Assembly: GCA_038523655.1 (NCBI GenBank)
Contig: JBCBJG010000031.1
Coordinates: forward strand, 1-19,748
DNA: 19,748 bases
Source of the DNA: CALHAX01 sp038523655
Lineage (GTDB): Bacteria > Pseudomonadota > Alphaproteobacteria > Rhizobiales > CALHAX01
Direction: 5' to 3'
Every line of letters begins with the position of its first letter. Position 1 is the stretch's first letter. The notes beneath the pieces are model-generated. The model saw nothing but the letters and a program-made list of their open reading frames with translations. It was not told the DNA's origin and did not search any database. Below, one piece after another: positions 7,048 through 14,727 of the stretch. The translations under genes were made by a program, and so were the position numbers.

Positions 7048-8115
7048 ATGAGCACAGTGAACGAGCGGCGCGCTGCCGCGCGCCCGGGCAGCGGTTCTGC
7101 ACACATGCTGGACGAAGCACATGAGGCGTCGCGCCGGCGCGAGCCGAGCGCGATCGAGATCGGCCTCAACGCGGCGATTATCACGTGCGCGAAGAATACG
7201 CCGCAAATTTTGACCGTGCGGCAGGCCGCCGACGATCGACCGCTCGATGCGCTGCCATTTGGCCCGTTCACGCCGATCCTGCATCGCACGCTCGAAGCCG
7301 GGCTGCGGAGCTGGGTGGCGGACCAGACGGGACTGCATCTCGGCTATGCTGAGCAGCTTTACACCTTCGGCGACCGCGGCCGGCATGCGCGGGCCGATGA
7401 CAGTGGGCCGCATGCGGTTTCCATCGGATACCTTGCACTCAACCGGTTCGATGAGAGCGCCGCGCTCACGGGTGGGCATTGGCAGGGCGTGTATGCGTTC
7501 TTTCCGTGGGAAGACTGGCGTGATGGCCGGCCGGCGATCATCGATGCGGAGATCTTGCCGCGGCTCAGCCGCTGGCTCGCGTTCGGCAACGGCTCTTCCG
7601 ATGGCGGGCCGTCTCCGTTTTCCCGCGCGGATCGGGTGCGGATGTGTTTTGGCACAGAAGGTACGCAGTGGGACGAGGAAAAGGTGCTCGAGCGGTACGA
7701 GTTGCTATTCGAGGCCGGGCTTGTCGACGAGGCCGCGCGAGAGGGCCGTGAGGCAGCGCTCATGTGGCAGGACTTGCCTGCGTTCGGGCGAACCATGCAC
7801 CTCGATCATCGACGCATTCTTGCGACCGCACTCGGCCGCTTGCGCGCGAAGATCAAGTATCGGCCCGTCGTATTCGAGCTGATGGACGATGATTTCACGT
7901 TGTTCGAGCTGCAGAAGACGGTCGAGGCGATCCTCGGCAGCCATCTTCACAAACAGAATTTTCGACGGCTTGTCGAAACTGGCGGGCTTGTCGAAGCGAC
8001 CGGCAACGTGCGCACGCACACGGGCGGTCGGCCGGCAAAGCTATTCCGCTTCCGTTCGGAGGTTCTGCTGGAGCGGCCGGCGCCCGGTGTGCGTGTGCAT
8101 GCAACGCTGAACTAG
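7048..8115 (+). CDS. nadQ: NadQ-type transcriptional regulator of NAD biosynthesis (Nudix-like + winged helix)
   Basis: A 355-residue protein (359 if ATG 7036 is used) of the COG4111/NrtR-like group. The first about 240 residues form a divergent Nudix-like domain without a canonical Nudix box, which suggests ligand sensing rather than catalysis. The C-terminal about 85 residues match the NrtR-type winged helix: DDDFTLFELQKTVEAILG, HKQNFRRLVETGGLVEATG and GRPAKLFRF. NrtR/NadQ regulators repress NAD synthesis genes and respond to NAD-related metabolites. Direct adjacency to nadA-nadB on the same strand, with a palindrome at the nadA promoter, strongly supports the role. Start: GGGA at 7038-7041 sits seven bases before ATG 7048. 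A terminator-like hairpin follows the gene. The symbol rests on family plus context and not on a search. Confidence 0.82.
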   Translation: MSTVNERRAAARPGSGSAHMLDEAHEASRRREPSAIEIGLNAAIITCAKNTPQILTVRQAADDRPLDALPFGPFTPILHRTLEAGLRSWVADQTGLHLGYAEQLYTFGDRGRHARADDSGPHAVSIGYLALNRFDESAALTGGHWQGVYAFFPWEDWRDGRPAIIDAEILPRLSRWLAFGNGSSDGGPSPFSRADRVRMCFGTEGTQWDEEKVLERYELLFEAGLVDEAAREGREAALMWQDLPAFGRTMHLDHRRILATALGRLRAKIKYRPVVFELMDDDFTLFELQKTVEAILGSHLHKQNFRRLVETGGLVEATGNVRTHTGGRPAKLFRFRSEVLLERPAPGVRVHATLN

Positions 8116-8216
8116 ACGCCACCGCGGCCCGTGTTCGCCGATCGTACGTCGCGATCATGTGGCGGTGCGGCACCGGTTTAACTGGAAGTATCGCCCTCCA
8201 AGCCTTATATGCAAAT

Positions 8217-8262
8217 AGAGGCCGATGCGCCGACCCGCTGGGTGAAGCGCTCGGCCTCTTTT
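8217..8262 (+). terminator. Hairpin with T-run between nadQ and nadA
   Basis: AGAGGCCGA (8217-8225) pairs perfectly with TCGGCCTCT (8251-8259), and GCGC segments inside the arms can extend the stem with a small bulge. TTT follows directly, giving a run of four T with the last stem base. It looks like an intrinsic terminator for nadQ, about 100 bases past its stop. If a promoter lies upstream of it (TTATAT at 8205-8210 is a possible -10), it could instead act as a leader attenuator for nadA. Confidence 0.7.
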
Positions 8263-8272
8263 CAGGCCCTCC

Positions 8273-8293
8273 ATATACTCATATTGAGTAAAT
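8273..8293. promoter_or_regulatory. Palindromic candidate NadQ operator at the nadA promoter
   Basis: Arms ATATACTCA (8273-8281) and TGAGTAAAT (8285-8293) flank the spacer TAT. The inner six bases of each arm are perfectly complementary and eight of nine pair overall. TATACT at 8274-8279 is a good -10 hexamer, so a repressor bound here would block RNA polymerase. It is the only such palindrome I found in the window and is 81 bp upstream of nadA. The operator role is inferred from position; I cannot confirm the NadQ consensus from memory. Confidence 0.65.
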
Positions 8294-8374
8294 AGAAAAA
8301 TCGAGGGTCGCAAGGCAGCTTTCGGGCGCGGTTCGGCGTTCGTTCACAGCGGTCGACAGACAGGGAGTTCGGCG

Positions 8375-9439
8375 ATGGTGGCGCTTCAGACGACGACACA
8401 CGGTGCCAGTTCGGCAGCAGACAAATTTGGCATGCTCGACATGCCCGATCTGACGCTCACCGATGAAGTGAAGGCGGAGACCACGCACCTCTACGACAAG
8501 ATCAGGGACGTGGTGCCCGCGATCGAGTGGGCGCGCTTCGCGCCGTATGTCTTCCACATCAATCGGCTGAAGCGGGAGCGGAACGCCGTCATCCTCGCGC
8601 ACAACTACATGACGCCGGAAATTTTCCACTGCGTCGGTGATTTCATGGGTGACAGCCTGCAGCTTGCCCGTGAGGCCGGGCGGGTCGACGCGGATATTAT
8701 CGTGCAGTGCGGCGTGCACTTCATGGCCGAGACGTCGAAGCTGATGAACCTTGAGAAGACCGTACTGATCCCAGACAGCCGGGCCGGTTGCTCGCTCGCG
8801 GAATCGATCACCGCCGAGGATGTGCGGATGCTTCGCGAGGCAAATCCGGGCGTGCCGATCGTGACGTACGTGAACACCTCGGCCGCCGTGAAGGCCGAGT
8901 GCGATATCTGCTGTACGTCGTCGAACGCGGTTCAGGTGGTCGAGAGCCTCGGGGCACCTCGCGTGCTGCTGATCCCGGATCAGTTCCTCGCCAATTACGT
9001 GGCGACGAAAACGGACGTCGAGATCCTGACCTGGAAAGGGCAGTGCGAAGTGCACGAGCGCTTCACCGGCGAAGAGCTTCGCAGCTACCGCGCGGCCGAC
9101 CCGAACATCCAGATCATCGCGCACCCCGAGTGCCCGCCCGATGTGCTGGCCGAGGCAGACTTTACCGGGTCGACATCCGGCATGATCAACTGGGTCCAGA
9201 CGAACCGGCCGCCGAAGGTGCTGATGGTGACCGAGTGTTCGATGAGTGACAACGTCGCGGTCGAGACGCCCGGCGTCGAGTTCGTGCGGCCATGCAATCT
9301 GTGTCCGCACATGAAGCGGATCACGCTCGAGAACGTGCTGGAGAGCCTCGTTTATCTCCGTGAGGAGGTCGTGGTGGACCCGGCGGTCGCGGCCAAGGCG
9401 CGCCGTGCGGTCGAGCGCATGGTCAACCTGCAGAACTGA
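8375..9439 (+). CDS. nadA: Quinolinate synthase
   Basis: A 354-residue [4Fe-4S] enzyme that condenses iminoaspartate (from NadB) with dihydroxyacetone phosphate to give quinolinate, the first pyridine intermediate of de novo NAD synthesis. Likely cluster ligands are Cys139 (RAGCSLAES), Cys224 (WKGQCEVHERF) and Cys310 (RPCNLCPHMKR); the spacing of 85 and 86 residues fits other NadA proteins. Other hallmarks are AHNYMTPEI (75-83), CGVHFMAETSK (112-122), YVNTSAAVKAECD (165-177), AHPECP (249-254) and GSTSGMI (265-271). ATG 8375 has AGGGAG at 8362-8367. It is the first gene after the palindrome and is followed by nadB 89 bp downstream. The N-terminal 25 residues are variable. Confidence 0.96.
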   Translation: MVALQTTTHGASSAADKFGMLDMPDLTLTDEVKAETTHLYDKIRDVVPAIEWARFAPYVFHINRLKRERNAVILAHNYMTPEIFHCVGDFMGDSLQLAREAGRVDADIIVQCGVHFMAETSKLMNLEKTVLIPDSRAGCSLAESITAEDVRMLREANPGVPIVTYVNTSAAVKAECDICCTSSNAVQVVESLGAPRVLLIPDQFLANYVATKTDVEILTWKGQCEVHERFTGEELRSYRAADPNIQIIAHPECPPDVLAEADFTGSTSGMINWVQTNRPPKVLMVTECSMSDNVAVETPGVEFVRPCNLCPHMKRITLENVLESLVYLREEVVVDPAVAAKARRAVERMVNLQN

Positions 9440-9528
9440 GGACGGATTTCGTCCCGGCGCCCGCCGCTTGCCAAGTAGGGCAACGGTTCGGCGCCGCGGT
9501 CGTTCTTCCGGATCAGGAGGTATTTGCC

Positions 9529-11337
9529 ATGAGTGCTCCGTTATCCACGCGTACGTCACAGCAATCAGCGCCCGGTTCATCGAGCACGACGCGGACCGTA
9601 CGCCCCGGGCCGCACGGTGGCGGTGATCCGGCGGGCATCCTGATCATAGGTGCCGGTCTCGCCGGACTGTTCACGGCACTTCGCTTGGCGCCGCTGCCGG
9701 TCACGGTCGTTGCTGCTGCACCGCTTGGTGATGGTGCGTCGAGCGCGTGGGCGCAGGGGGGCATTGCGGCGGCGGTAGGCGAAGGCGACACGCCGGAAAA
9801 GCATGCCGCCGATACGCTTGCTGCTGGCGGCGATCTGGTCGACCCCGCGATTGCTGCGCTGGTCGCTGAGGAAGCACGCGCGCGCATTGAAGATCTGCTG
9901 CGTTACGGGGTGCCGTTCGACCGGGACCTCGAAGGCCGGTTGTCGCTGTCGCGCGAGGCCGCGCACTCGGCGCGCCGGGTGGTCCGCGTGAAAGGTGACG
10001 GCGCCGGTCGTGCGATCATGGCAGCGCTTGTCGCAGCCGTCCGGCAAACCCCGTCGATCCGCGTGATCGAGAAGGTCGAGGCCCGTGAGTTGCTCACGGA
10101 TGATGGCCGCGTCGTTGGCGCGCGGATCTGGCCGGTTGGTAGCCATGGCCCGACCGCAGCGGAGGATATTTTTGCGCAGGCGACCGTGCTCACGACGGGC
10201 GGGGTGGGGCAGTTGTTCGCGGTCACGACCAACCCGGCTCAGGCGGTTGGGGACGGGATCGCCATGGCTGCGCGCGCCGGCGCCGTGATCGCGGACCCGG
10301 AGTTCGTACAATTCCATCCGACGGCCATTCGCTGCGCGCTCGATCCAGCGCCACTTGCGACGGAAGCGCTGAGAGGCGAAGGCGCCGTGCTCATCGACGG
10401 CTCTGGGCATCGCTTCATGGCGGATGTCCATGCAGATGGTGAGTTGGCCCCGCGGGACATTGTTGCGCGCGCGGTTCACCGCGAGAATGTCTCCGGCCGC
10501 GGCGCGCTTCTGGACTGCCGCGACGCGATTGGCGATGCATTCGCGCACCGTTTCCCGACGGTGCATGCCAAATGCCTCGATGCAGGGATTGATCCGGCGA
10601 CGGCGCCGATCCCTGTCGCGCCCGCAGCGCATTACCACATGGGCGGGGTTGCTGTTGATGCGCGCGGGCGGACCACGGTCGATGGGCTCTGGGCCTGCGG
10701 CGAGGTCGCGTCGACCGGACTGCACGGTGCGAACCGGTTGGCTTCGAACTCTTTGATCGAGGCGGTCGTCTTCGGTGCGCGGGTCGCGGAGGATATTGTT
10801 GGGCTCGGCCCGCTTTCCCGCGGTCATGAAGCTCGATTGCCGATGCCCTCGGCAGTGACCGGGTCAGCCGTTGCCGAGCGTGTGACGGCGCCTTTGGTTG
10901 CGCGCATTCGTGAGGCGATGAGCCGGCATGCAGGCGTGGAGCGCGATCTCGACGGGCTGCGCGACATCGTTGATCTGATCGAGCAAACGGAAGAAAAAGC
11001 CGGTGCGGATCTGACGCTGCGCAACCGGTTGCTCGCAACGCGCTTTGTGGTCGCCGGGGCGATCGCACGATCGCGCAGCGAGGGGAGCCACTTCCGGGCG
11101 GACACCGGTGAGAATGACGAGCCGCAGGTTTCGACACCCGGTCAGCCGCGCCGCACTTTTCTGCGTGCGCGCGATCTTGCCTCCATCCTGTCCGCGGATC
11201 GGCATGCTGTATCGCCTGATGGCGTGGTGGTCCCGTTTCCGAGGTCGGTGCGTATTGCCCGGGAAGAGAATAAACCGAGGGTCCGCGCATCCACGCCGAA
11301 AGCGCGGTCGGGTGGCAGTTCCGGATCGGCGTCCTGA
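9529..11337 (+). CDS. nadB: L-aspartate oxidase
   Basis: A 602-residue FAD enzyme that oxidises L-aspartate to iminoaspartate for NadA. The FAD-binding GAGLAGLFTAL is at 41-51, followed by SSAWAQGGIAAAV (71-83), EFVQFHPTAI, ALRGEGAVLID and the HYHMGGVAVD and ACGEVASTGLHGANRLASNS motifs near 368-410, all typical of NadB rather than succinate dehydrogenase. A strong AGGAGG at 9515-9520 supports ATG 9529. It is longer than the usual about 510-540 residues: about 35 Ser/Thr/Pro/Gly-rich residues precede the FAD domain, and about 45 low-complexity residues end the protein. The C-terminal helical domain (about 450-540) is present. Cytosolic, acting with NadA; the usual third partner nadC does not follow. 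Confidence 0.95.
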   Translation: MSAPLSTRTSQQSAPGSSSTTRTVRPGPHGGGDPAGILIIGAGLAGLFTALRLAPLPVTVVAAAPLGDGASSAWAQGGIAAAVGEGDTPEKHAADTLAAGGDLVDPAIAALVAEEARARIEDLLRYGVPFDRDLEGRLSLSREAAHSARRVVRVKGDGAGRAIMAALVAAVRQTPSIRVIEKVEARELLTDDGRVVGARIWPVGSHGPTAAEDIFAQATVLTTGGVGQLFAVTTNPAQAVGDGIAMAARAGAVIADPEFVQFHPTAIRCALDPAPLATEALRGEGAVLIDGSGHRFMADVHADGELAPRDIVARAVHRENVSGRGALLDCRDAIGDAFAHRFPTVHAKCLDAGIDPATAPIPVAPAAHYHMGGVAVDARGRTTVDGLWACGEVASTGLHGANRLASNSLIEAVVFGARVAEDIVGLGPLSRGHEARLPMPSAVTGSAVAERVTAPLVARIREAMSRHAGVERDLDGLRDIVDLIEQTEEKAGADLTLRNRLLATRFVVAGAIARSRSEGSHFRADTGENDEPQVSTPGQPRRTFLRARDLASILSADRHAVSPDGVVVPFPRSVRIAREENKPRVRASTPKARSGGSSGSAS

Positions 11338-11339
11338 TC

Positions 11340-12572
11340 GTGGCCGAGGCTTTGTCGTCCACGTCCCCGACCTTCACGCCGTCACGCGCGCGGCCTGCAT
11401 TCGCCACAGCCGTCGCGTCGATGGAGACCCCGCCGATCCCGCTCGTCCAGAGCTGGGCCCGTGCCTATGACGCGGGGCGTGGTGGCGGCGGGCTGCTTGA
11501 TCTCTCCCAGGCGGTGCCCGGCTATCCGACCGCCGATCAGCTCGTCGGCGCGCTCAGAGAGGCCGTCAACGATCGCTCGCTCGACGGCTATGGCGATATC
11601 GAGGGTGAGGGGGAGCTGCGCGCAGCCTTTGCCGCGCAGCAGCGGGACGTGCTCGGCGCATCGGTCGCGTCAGAAAACATCCTCATCACGTCGGGGTGCA
11701 ATCAGGCGTTCGTTGTCGCCGCGCTGACGCTGGTCGGCGCCGGTGGTCGGGTGATGCTGACGAACCCGATGTTCTTCAACAACGCATCGGCGCTGGACAT
11801 GCTCGGCATCGCTACGTGCAGCGTCGGATGCGGCGAGGAAACCGCGTTCATGCCGGAGCCGGAGCGGGTCGAGCAGGCGCTCGGCGAGCATCGCCCGGCG
11901 GCGCTTGCGCTGGTTTCGCCGAACAACCCGACCGGCGCGACCTACGATGCGGACCGGTTCACGGCGATCCAGCACATCTGTGCGGCGCATGGTACGTGGC
12001 TGATCGTCGACGAGACGTACGCCGAATTTATCTCCGAGGCGCCTGGCCTGCCGCGGCACCGTCTTCTGCAAGCCGAGGGCTGGGAGGCGTCCACGGTTCT
12101 GCTCACGAGTTTTTCCAAGGCGTATTGCGCACCCGGGCTTCGGGTCGGCGCCATGACCGCCGGCGCTGCGGTCGTGAATGAAGCCGTCAAAGTCGTCGAT
12201 AATTTACAGATCTGCGCACCGCGTGCGGCGCAGCGGGCGTTGGCACGCTCGATCGCGCCTCTCGAGAGCTGGCGTGCGCAGAACAGGAGCGAAATTACGC
12301 GCCGCGTGGCGGCATTTCGCGATGGTTTTGCCGCTGCAGACGGATGGGAGATCGTCGCGAGCGGCGCCTACTTCGCGTACGTCCGCCATCCGTTCACGGA
12401 TCGTGATGCGCGCGACGTGTGCGAGGCACTGGCCCGAGACGTTGGTGTCGTCGCGCTGCCGGGGAGTTTTTTCGGTCAAGGGCAGGGGCAATATATGCGT
12501 ATGGCGGTTGCCAACGTTGACGCCACGGCTGCGGGCACGGTCGGCGCACGGCTTGCGGCATTCACACTATGA
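11340..12572 (+). CDS. PLP-dependent class I/II aminotransferase
   Basis: A fold-type I aminotransferase of 410 residues from GTG 11340, two bases after the nadB stop; ATG 11421 is a plausible shorter start that begins near the conserved region. Core motifs: DLSQAVPGYP (about 54-63), ITSGCNQAF (cofactor phosphate region), LVSPNNPTGATYD, LIVDETYAEF, and SFSKAYCAPGLRVGA, whose Lys should form the PLP Schiff base. The C-terminus has GAYFAYVRHPF and a late Arg-containing YMRMAVAN segment for the substrate carboxylate. I recognise the clade as an alphaproteobacterial aminotransferase usually annotated without a substrate. Its place right after nadB suggests aspartate/oxaloacetate exchange feeding NAD synthesis, but aromatic or histidinol-phosphate-type substrates cannot be excluded. 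Confidence 0.88.
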   Translation: MAEALSSTSPTFTPSRARPAFATAVASMETPPIPLVQSWARAYDAGRGGGGLLDLSQAVPGYPTADQLVGALREAVNDRSLDGYGDIEGEGELRAAFAAQQRDVLGASVASENILITSGCNQAFVVAALTLVGAGGRVMLTNPMFFNNASALDMLGIATCSVGCGEETAFMPEPERVEQALGEHRPAALALVSPNNPTGATYDADRFTAIQHICAAHGTWLIVDETYAEFISEAPGLPRHRLLQAEGWEASTVLLTSFSKAYCAPGLRVGAMTAGAAVVNEAVKVVDNLQICAPRAAQRALARSIAPLESWRAQNRSEITRRVAAFRDGFAAADGWEIVASGAYFAYVRHPFTDRDARDVCEALARDVGVVALPGSFFGQGQGQYMRMAVANVDATAAGTVGARLAAFTL

Positions 12573-12581
12573 GCGGTCGGC

Positions 12582-13655
12582 CTAGGTGATGCTGAGCGCG
12601 CTTGCGGCATCCGCGAGTGCGGAGGAAAAAGGCTCACTTGGGGCAAGGTCGCCGACGGCCGTGCCGCGCCAGTTTTTCAAGAGCGGGCGGCTCAGTGTAG
12701 CGAGCGCCAATGCGCGCTCAGGCAGTAAATGCGCGATGATCGTTGCGACCGCGACCTCGGCTGCGCGGAATGCGCCGTCGTCGATCTTCAACGCAATCCC
12801 GATCGCGCGGTCGTGGCTGAATACCGCGCCGCAGTAAACCCCTTCCGCCCCGACCTTCACGTAGGCCTCGCCGCCGCTTGCGCGCATGACGCGTGCGCAA
12901 TGGCGATGTGCGCCCGAGGTCATCTCCGGATGGGCCACGCACGCGGTGCGCAGGCGTGCGAGCGCTCCACTGATTTCTGCCGGAAGGTTGGGAGCAGAAG
13001 CATCACGGGCCGAGGCTGCGCCGTCCCGCGCGCGGGCGACGTGCACCATCGCGCGGGACATCGCTGCAAGGGGCATGGCGTATGTCGGCAGCGAGCAGCC
13101 ATCAATGCCGCAGGGCGCCGTGTCGAGAGGTGTGCCCGCCACGCGTGCCAGCACCTCTCTGACATCCTGTTGAACAGGATGGTCCTTATGCTCGTAGTCG
13201 GACACCGCAAATCCGCGGTGCCGGGCGACGGCGATCATGCCGGCGTGTTTGCCGGAGCAGTTGTTGTGCAGTGCGCTCGGTTGTTCGCCGGCGGCCACCA
13301 GAGCATCGGCCGCTCGGCGCCCGCTTGGTGCATGGGCACCGCAGGCCAAGGCGTCGAGCTCGGCGCCCGAGGCGTGAAGCATGGCGGTTGCCGCGGTGAC
13401 GTGGGTTGGTTCGCCGTCGTGCGATGCGCAGGCGAGCGCGAGATGCTCGTCGGCGAGAGCGAAGGCGTCGGCCGCGCCCGATGTGACGAGCGGGACAGCT
13501 TGAAAAATCTTGATCGACGAACGGGGAAAAATCGGCGTGTCAATGTCGCCGAGCCGGGCCACCACGCCATCAGTCGTCGCGATCGCGTATGCGCCACGGT
13601 GCGCACTTTCGATGATGCCACCGCGGGTTGCGTTCACGAGGATCGGGTTGGCCAT
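12582..13655 (-). CDS. L-asparaginase, Rhizobium-type (ReAV/L-asparaginase II family)
   Basis: A 357-residue enzyme of the PF06089 asparaginase family, structurally related to class A beta-lactamases, that hydrolyses asparagine to aspartate and ammonia. Residues matching those described for Rhizobium etli ReAV are shifted by two: the SxxK pair Ser46/Lys49 (RSSIKIF), Ser78 (CASHDGEPTH), the metal-site Cys133 and Lys136 (NNCSGKHAGM) and Cys187 (CGIDGCSLPTYAM). ATG 13655 opens straight into the typical N-terminal strand (MANPILVNATRGG); in-frame upstream codons give a poor sequence. It converges on the aminotransferase gene with only 9 bp between stops, placing an aspartate-producing enzyme beside the aspartate-consuming NadB unit. 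No signal peptide, so presumably cytoplasmic. Confidence 0.92.
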   Translation of the reverse strand: MANPILVNATRGGIIESAHRGAYAIATTDGVVARLGDIDTPIFPRSSIKIFQAVPLVTSGAADAFALADEHLALACASHDGEPTHVTAATAMLHASGAELDALACGAHAPSGRRAADALVAAGEQPSALHNNCSGKHAGMIAVARHRGFAVSDYEHKDHPVQQDVREVLARVAGTPLDTAPCGIDGCSLPTYAMPLAAMSRAMVHVARARDGAASARDASAPNLPAEISGALARLRTACVAHPEMTSGAHRHCARVMRASGGEAYVKVGAEGVYCGAVFSHDRAIGIALKIDDGAFRAAEVAVATIIAHLLPERALALATLSRPLLKNWRGTAVGDLAPSEPFSSALADAASALSIT

Positions 13656-13800
13656 CGGTGTCGTGTTCGCTACGCGGGGAGGATCGTGTGTGGGATCGAC
13701 GGCTCGTCGCCTGCCGCAGGAGCCACCCAGATATGCGCTCGGGCGCTGGTCGGTTTTATGGGCCGGGGGCACGCCTGAGCCGTATCAGCTGAGGCGAAAC

Positions 13801-13877
13801 TGGCTGGGGCGGTAGGATTCGAACCTACGAATACCGATACCAAAAACCGGCGCCTTAGACCACTTGGCCACGCCCCA
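13801..13877 (-). tRNA. tRNA-Gln (anticodon TTG)
   Basis: Read on the minus strand from 13877. Acceptor stem TGGGGCG pairs with CGCCCCA, the D arm is GCCAAGTGGTCTAAGGC, anticodon stem CCGGT/ATCGG encloses loop TTTTGGT with anticodon TTG, and the T arm GTAGG-TTCGAAT-CCTAC is perfect. Discriminator G and an encoded CCA (13801-13803) follow. It decodes CAA (and by wobble CAG). It lies 145 bp upstream of the asparaginase gene in the same direction. Confidence 0.97.
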
Positions 13878-14088
13878 GCGCACTACGCATCGCGCAGCAC
13901 GACCGGGTGATACCGAGCGCGCGCGGGCTCGGCAAGCCTCCTGCGTCACGGGGAATGCTTCGGTCGGTATATCGGCGTCTGCGGCGCGGTCACGGGGTAT
14001 GCAGATCGTGCGTTACGGCTGGCTTGCATCGATGCCGTCGGCGCGATAGTCACCCGGCGTGGCGCGCGGAGACCCGTGGCGCCTATGT

Positions 14089-14165
14089 CGGAGTGTGGCG
14101 CAGCCTGGTAGCGCACCTCGTTCGGGACGAGGGGGTCGCAGGTTCAAATCCTGCCACTCCGACCA
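14089..14165 (+). tRNA. tRNA-Pro (anticodon CGG)
   Basis: A 77-base cloverleaf: acceptor CGGAGTG/CACTCCG, D arm GCGCAGCCTGGTAGCGC, anticodon stem CCTCG/CGAGG around loop TTCGGGA with anticodon CGG, and T arm GCAGG-TTCAAAT-CCTGC. Discriminator A and encoded CCA are at 14162-14165. It decodes CCG, a frequent proline codon in high-GC genomes. Confidence 0.98.
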
Positions 14166-14218
14166 ATTCATCCACGTCTGCTCCCGGCGTATCGATGCTC
14201 CGCGTCGATGAGCGCATG

Positions 14219-14254
14219 AAAAACGCGCCCCGCCGGGGAAAAGGCGGAGCGCGT
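14219..14254 (-). terminator. Rho-independent terminator of the small exported protein gene
   Basis: The arms 14223-14234 (ACGCGCCCCGCC) and 14243-14254 (GGCGGAGCGCGT) pair over 12 positions with one mismatch around an 8-base loop. Read on the minus strand the stem is followed by five T (14219-14223 on the plus strand are A). It lies about 155 bases past the stop of the 68-residue gene at 14411 and may also stop transcription from tRNA-Pro, though no T-run follows in that direction. Confidence 0.7.
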
Positions 14255-14258
14255 CGGG

Positions 14259-14306
14259 GTCGTCACGGCAGTGAGTCGTCGGGGCAGTGAGCCGTCGGGG
14301 CAGTAC
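14259..14306. repeat. 16-bp tandem repeat, three units
   Basis: Units at 14259-14274, 14275-14290 and 14291-14306 follow GTCGTCGGGGCAGTGA with two changes in the first unit and three in the last. The tract is non-coding, between tRNA-Pro and the small minus-strand gene, directly beside the terminator hairpin. Confidence 0.8.
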
Positions 14307-14339
14307 GGAGCGCGTGTGGGTCACGTCGCGAGACCGGTT

Positions 14340-14386
14340 GAGCGCTAAGGTTTAGCGCTCTGACTGAGCGCTTCAGCTGGGCGCTC
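14340..14386. repeat. Clustered AGCGCT inverted repeats (two hairpins)
   Basis: GAGCGCTAA (14340-14348) and TTAGCGCTC (14352-14360) form a perfect 9-bp palindrome with a GGT loop. Just downstream GAGCGC and GCGCTC form a second, shorter hairpin. No T-run follows, so it is not a typical terminator; a processing or regulatory structure downstream of the small gene is possible. Confidence 0.6.
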
Positions 14387-14410
14387 GGGCAGTTCACCCG
14401 GACTGGGCGA

Positions 14411-14617
14411 TCAGTACGATCCGCGTTTTACGCGCAGGCAACGCTTGCCATCTTTCGATAAGCGACTTCCCTTCCGGCATTTCTTTTTCGATACGACATC
14501 GTTGTCGATGACGATGGACGTCGTGCCCGTGGCGAACGACGACGTTGGCAGCGTTACAGCGGAGGCGGAAAACAAACCAGCGGCTGCAAGGCCGACGGCG
14601 ATCGTGAGATGGCGCAT
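14411..14617 (-). CDS. Small cationic exported protein
   Basis: A 68-residue protein of unknown function. It has a Sec signal peptide (MRHLTIAVGLAAAGLFSASA, likely cleavage after about residue 20 or at FATG), then a short Thr/Ser-rich linker and a strongly basic tail, KKKCRKGSRLSKDGKRCLRV (44-63), with two cysteines 14 residues apart that may form a disulfide loop. Such short Cys/Lys-rich tails occur in small periplasmic proteins of Rhizobiales, but I assign no function. The start is firm: GAGGAG (plus-strand 14625-14630) lies seven bases before ATG 14617. A terminator hairpin follows at 14219-14254. It is divergent from the metallo-beta-lactamase-fold gene across 124 bp. Confidence 0.78.
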   Translation of the reverse strand: MRHLTIAVGLAAAGLFSASAVTLPTSSFATGTTSIVIDNDVVSKKKCRKGSRLSKDGKRCLRVKRGSY

Positions 14618-14727
14618 AAATGCACTCCTCGGTTGACGGATGGTTGGCTTGTCTTACGTCTGTGCGCGCGGGGACTGGCGTCACGTTCTTTGACGTCTGC
14701 GTGATGGGTTGGTGATCGCGCGTGAAT

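Noticed and set aside
8279..9580. 433-codon minus-strand open frame
   Set aside because: It is the antisense shadow of nadA, with His/Arg-rich composition and no recognisable domain.
9577..10827. 416-codon minus-strand open frame
   Set aside because: It is antisense to nadB, which has a strong ribosome-binding site and full FAD-enzyme motifs.
12729..13778. 349-codon plus-strand open frame
   Set aside because: It is antisense to the asparaginase gene and rich in Cys, Arg and His without family motifs.
14013..14324. Minus-strand open frame containing SEWQDLNLRPPRPERG
   Set aside because: This is the well-known false protein made by reading the antisense strand of tRNA-Pro; the tRNA at 14089-14165 explains it.
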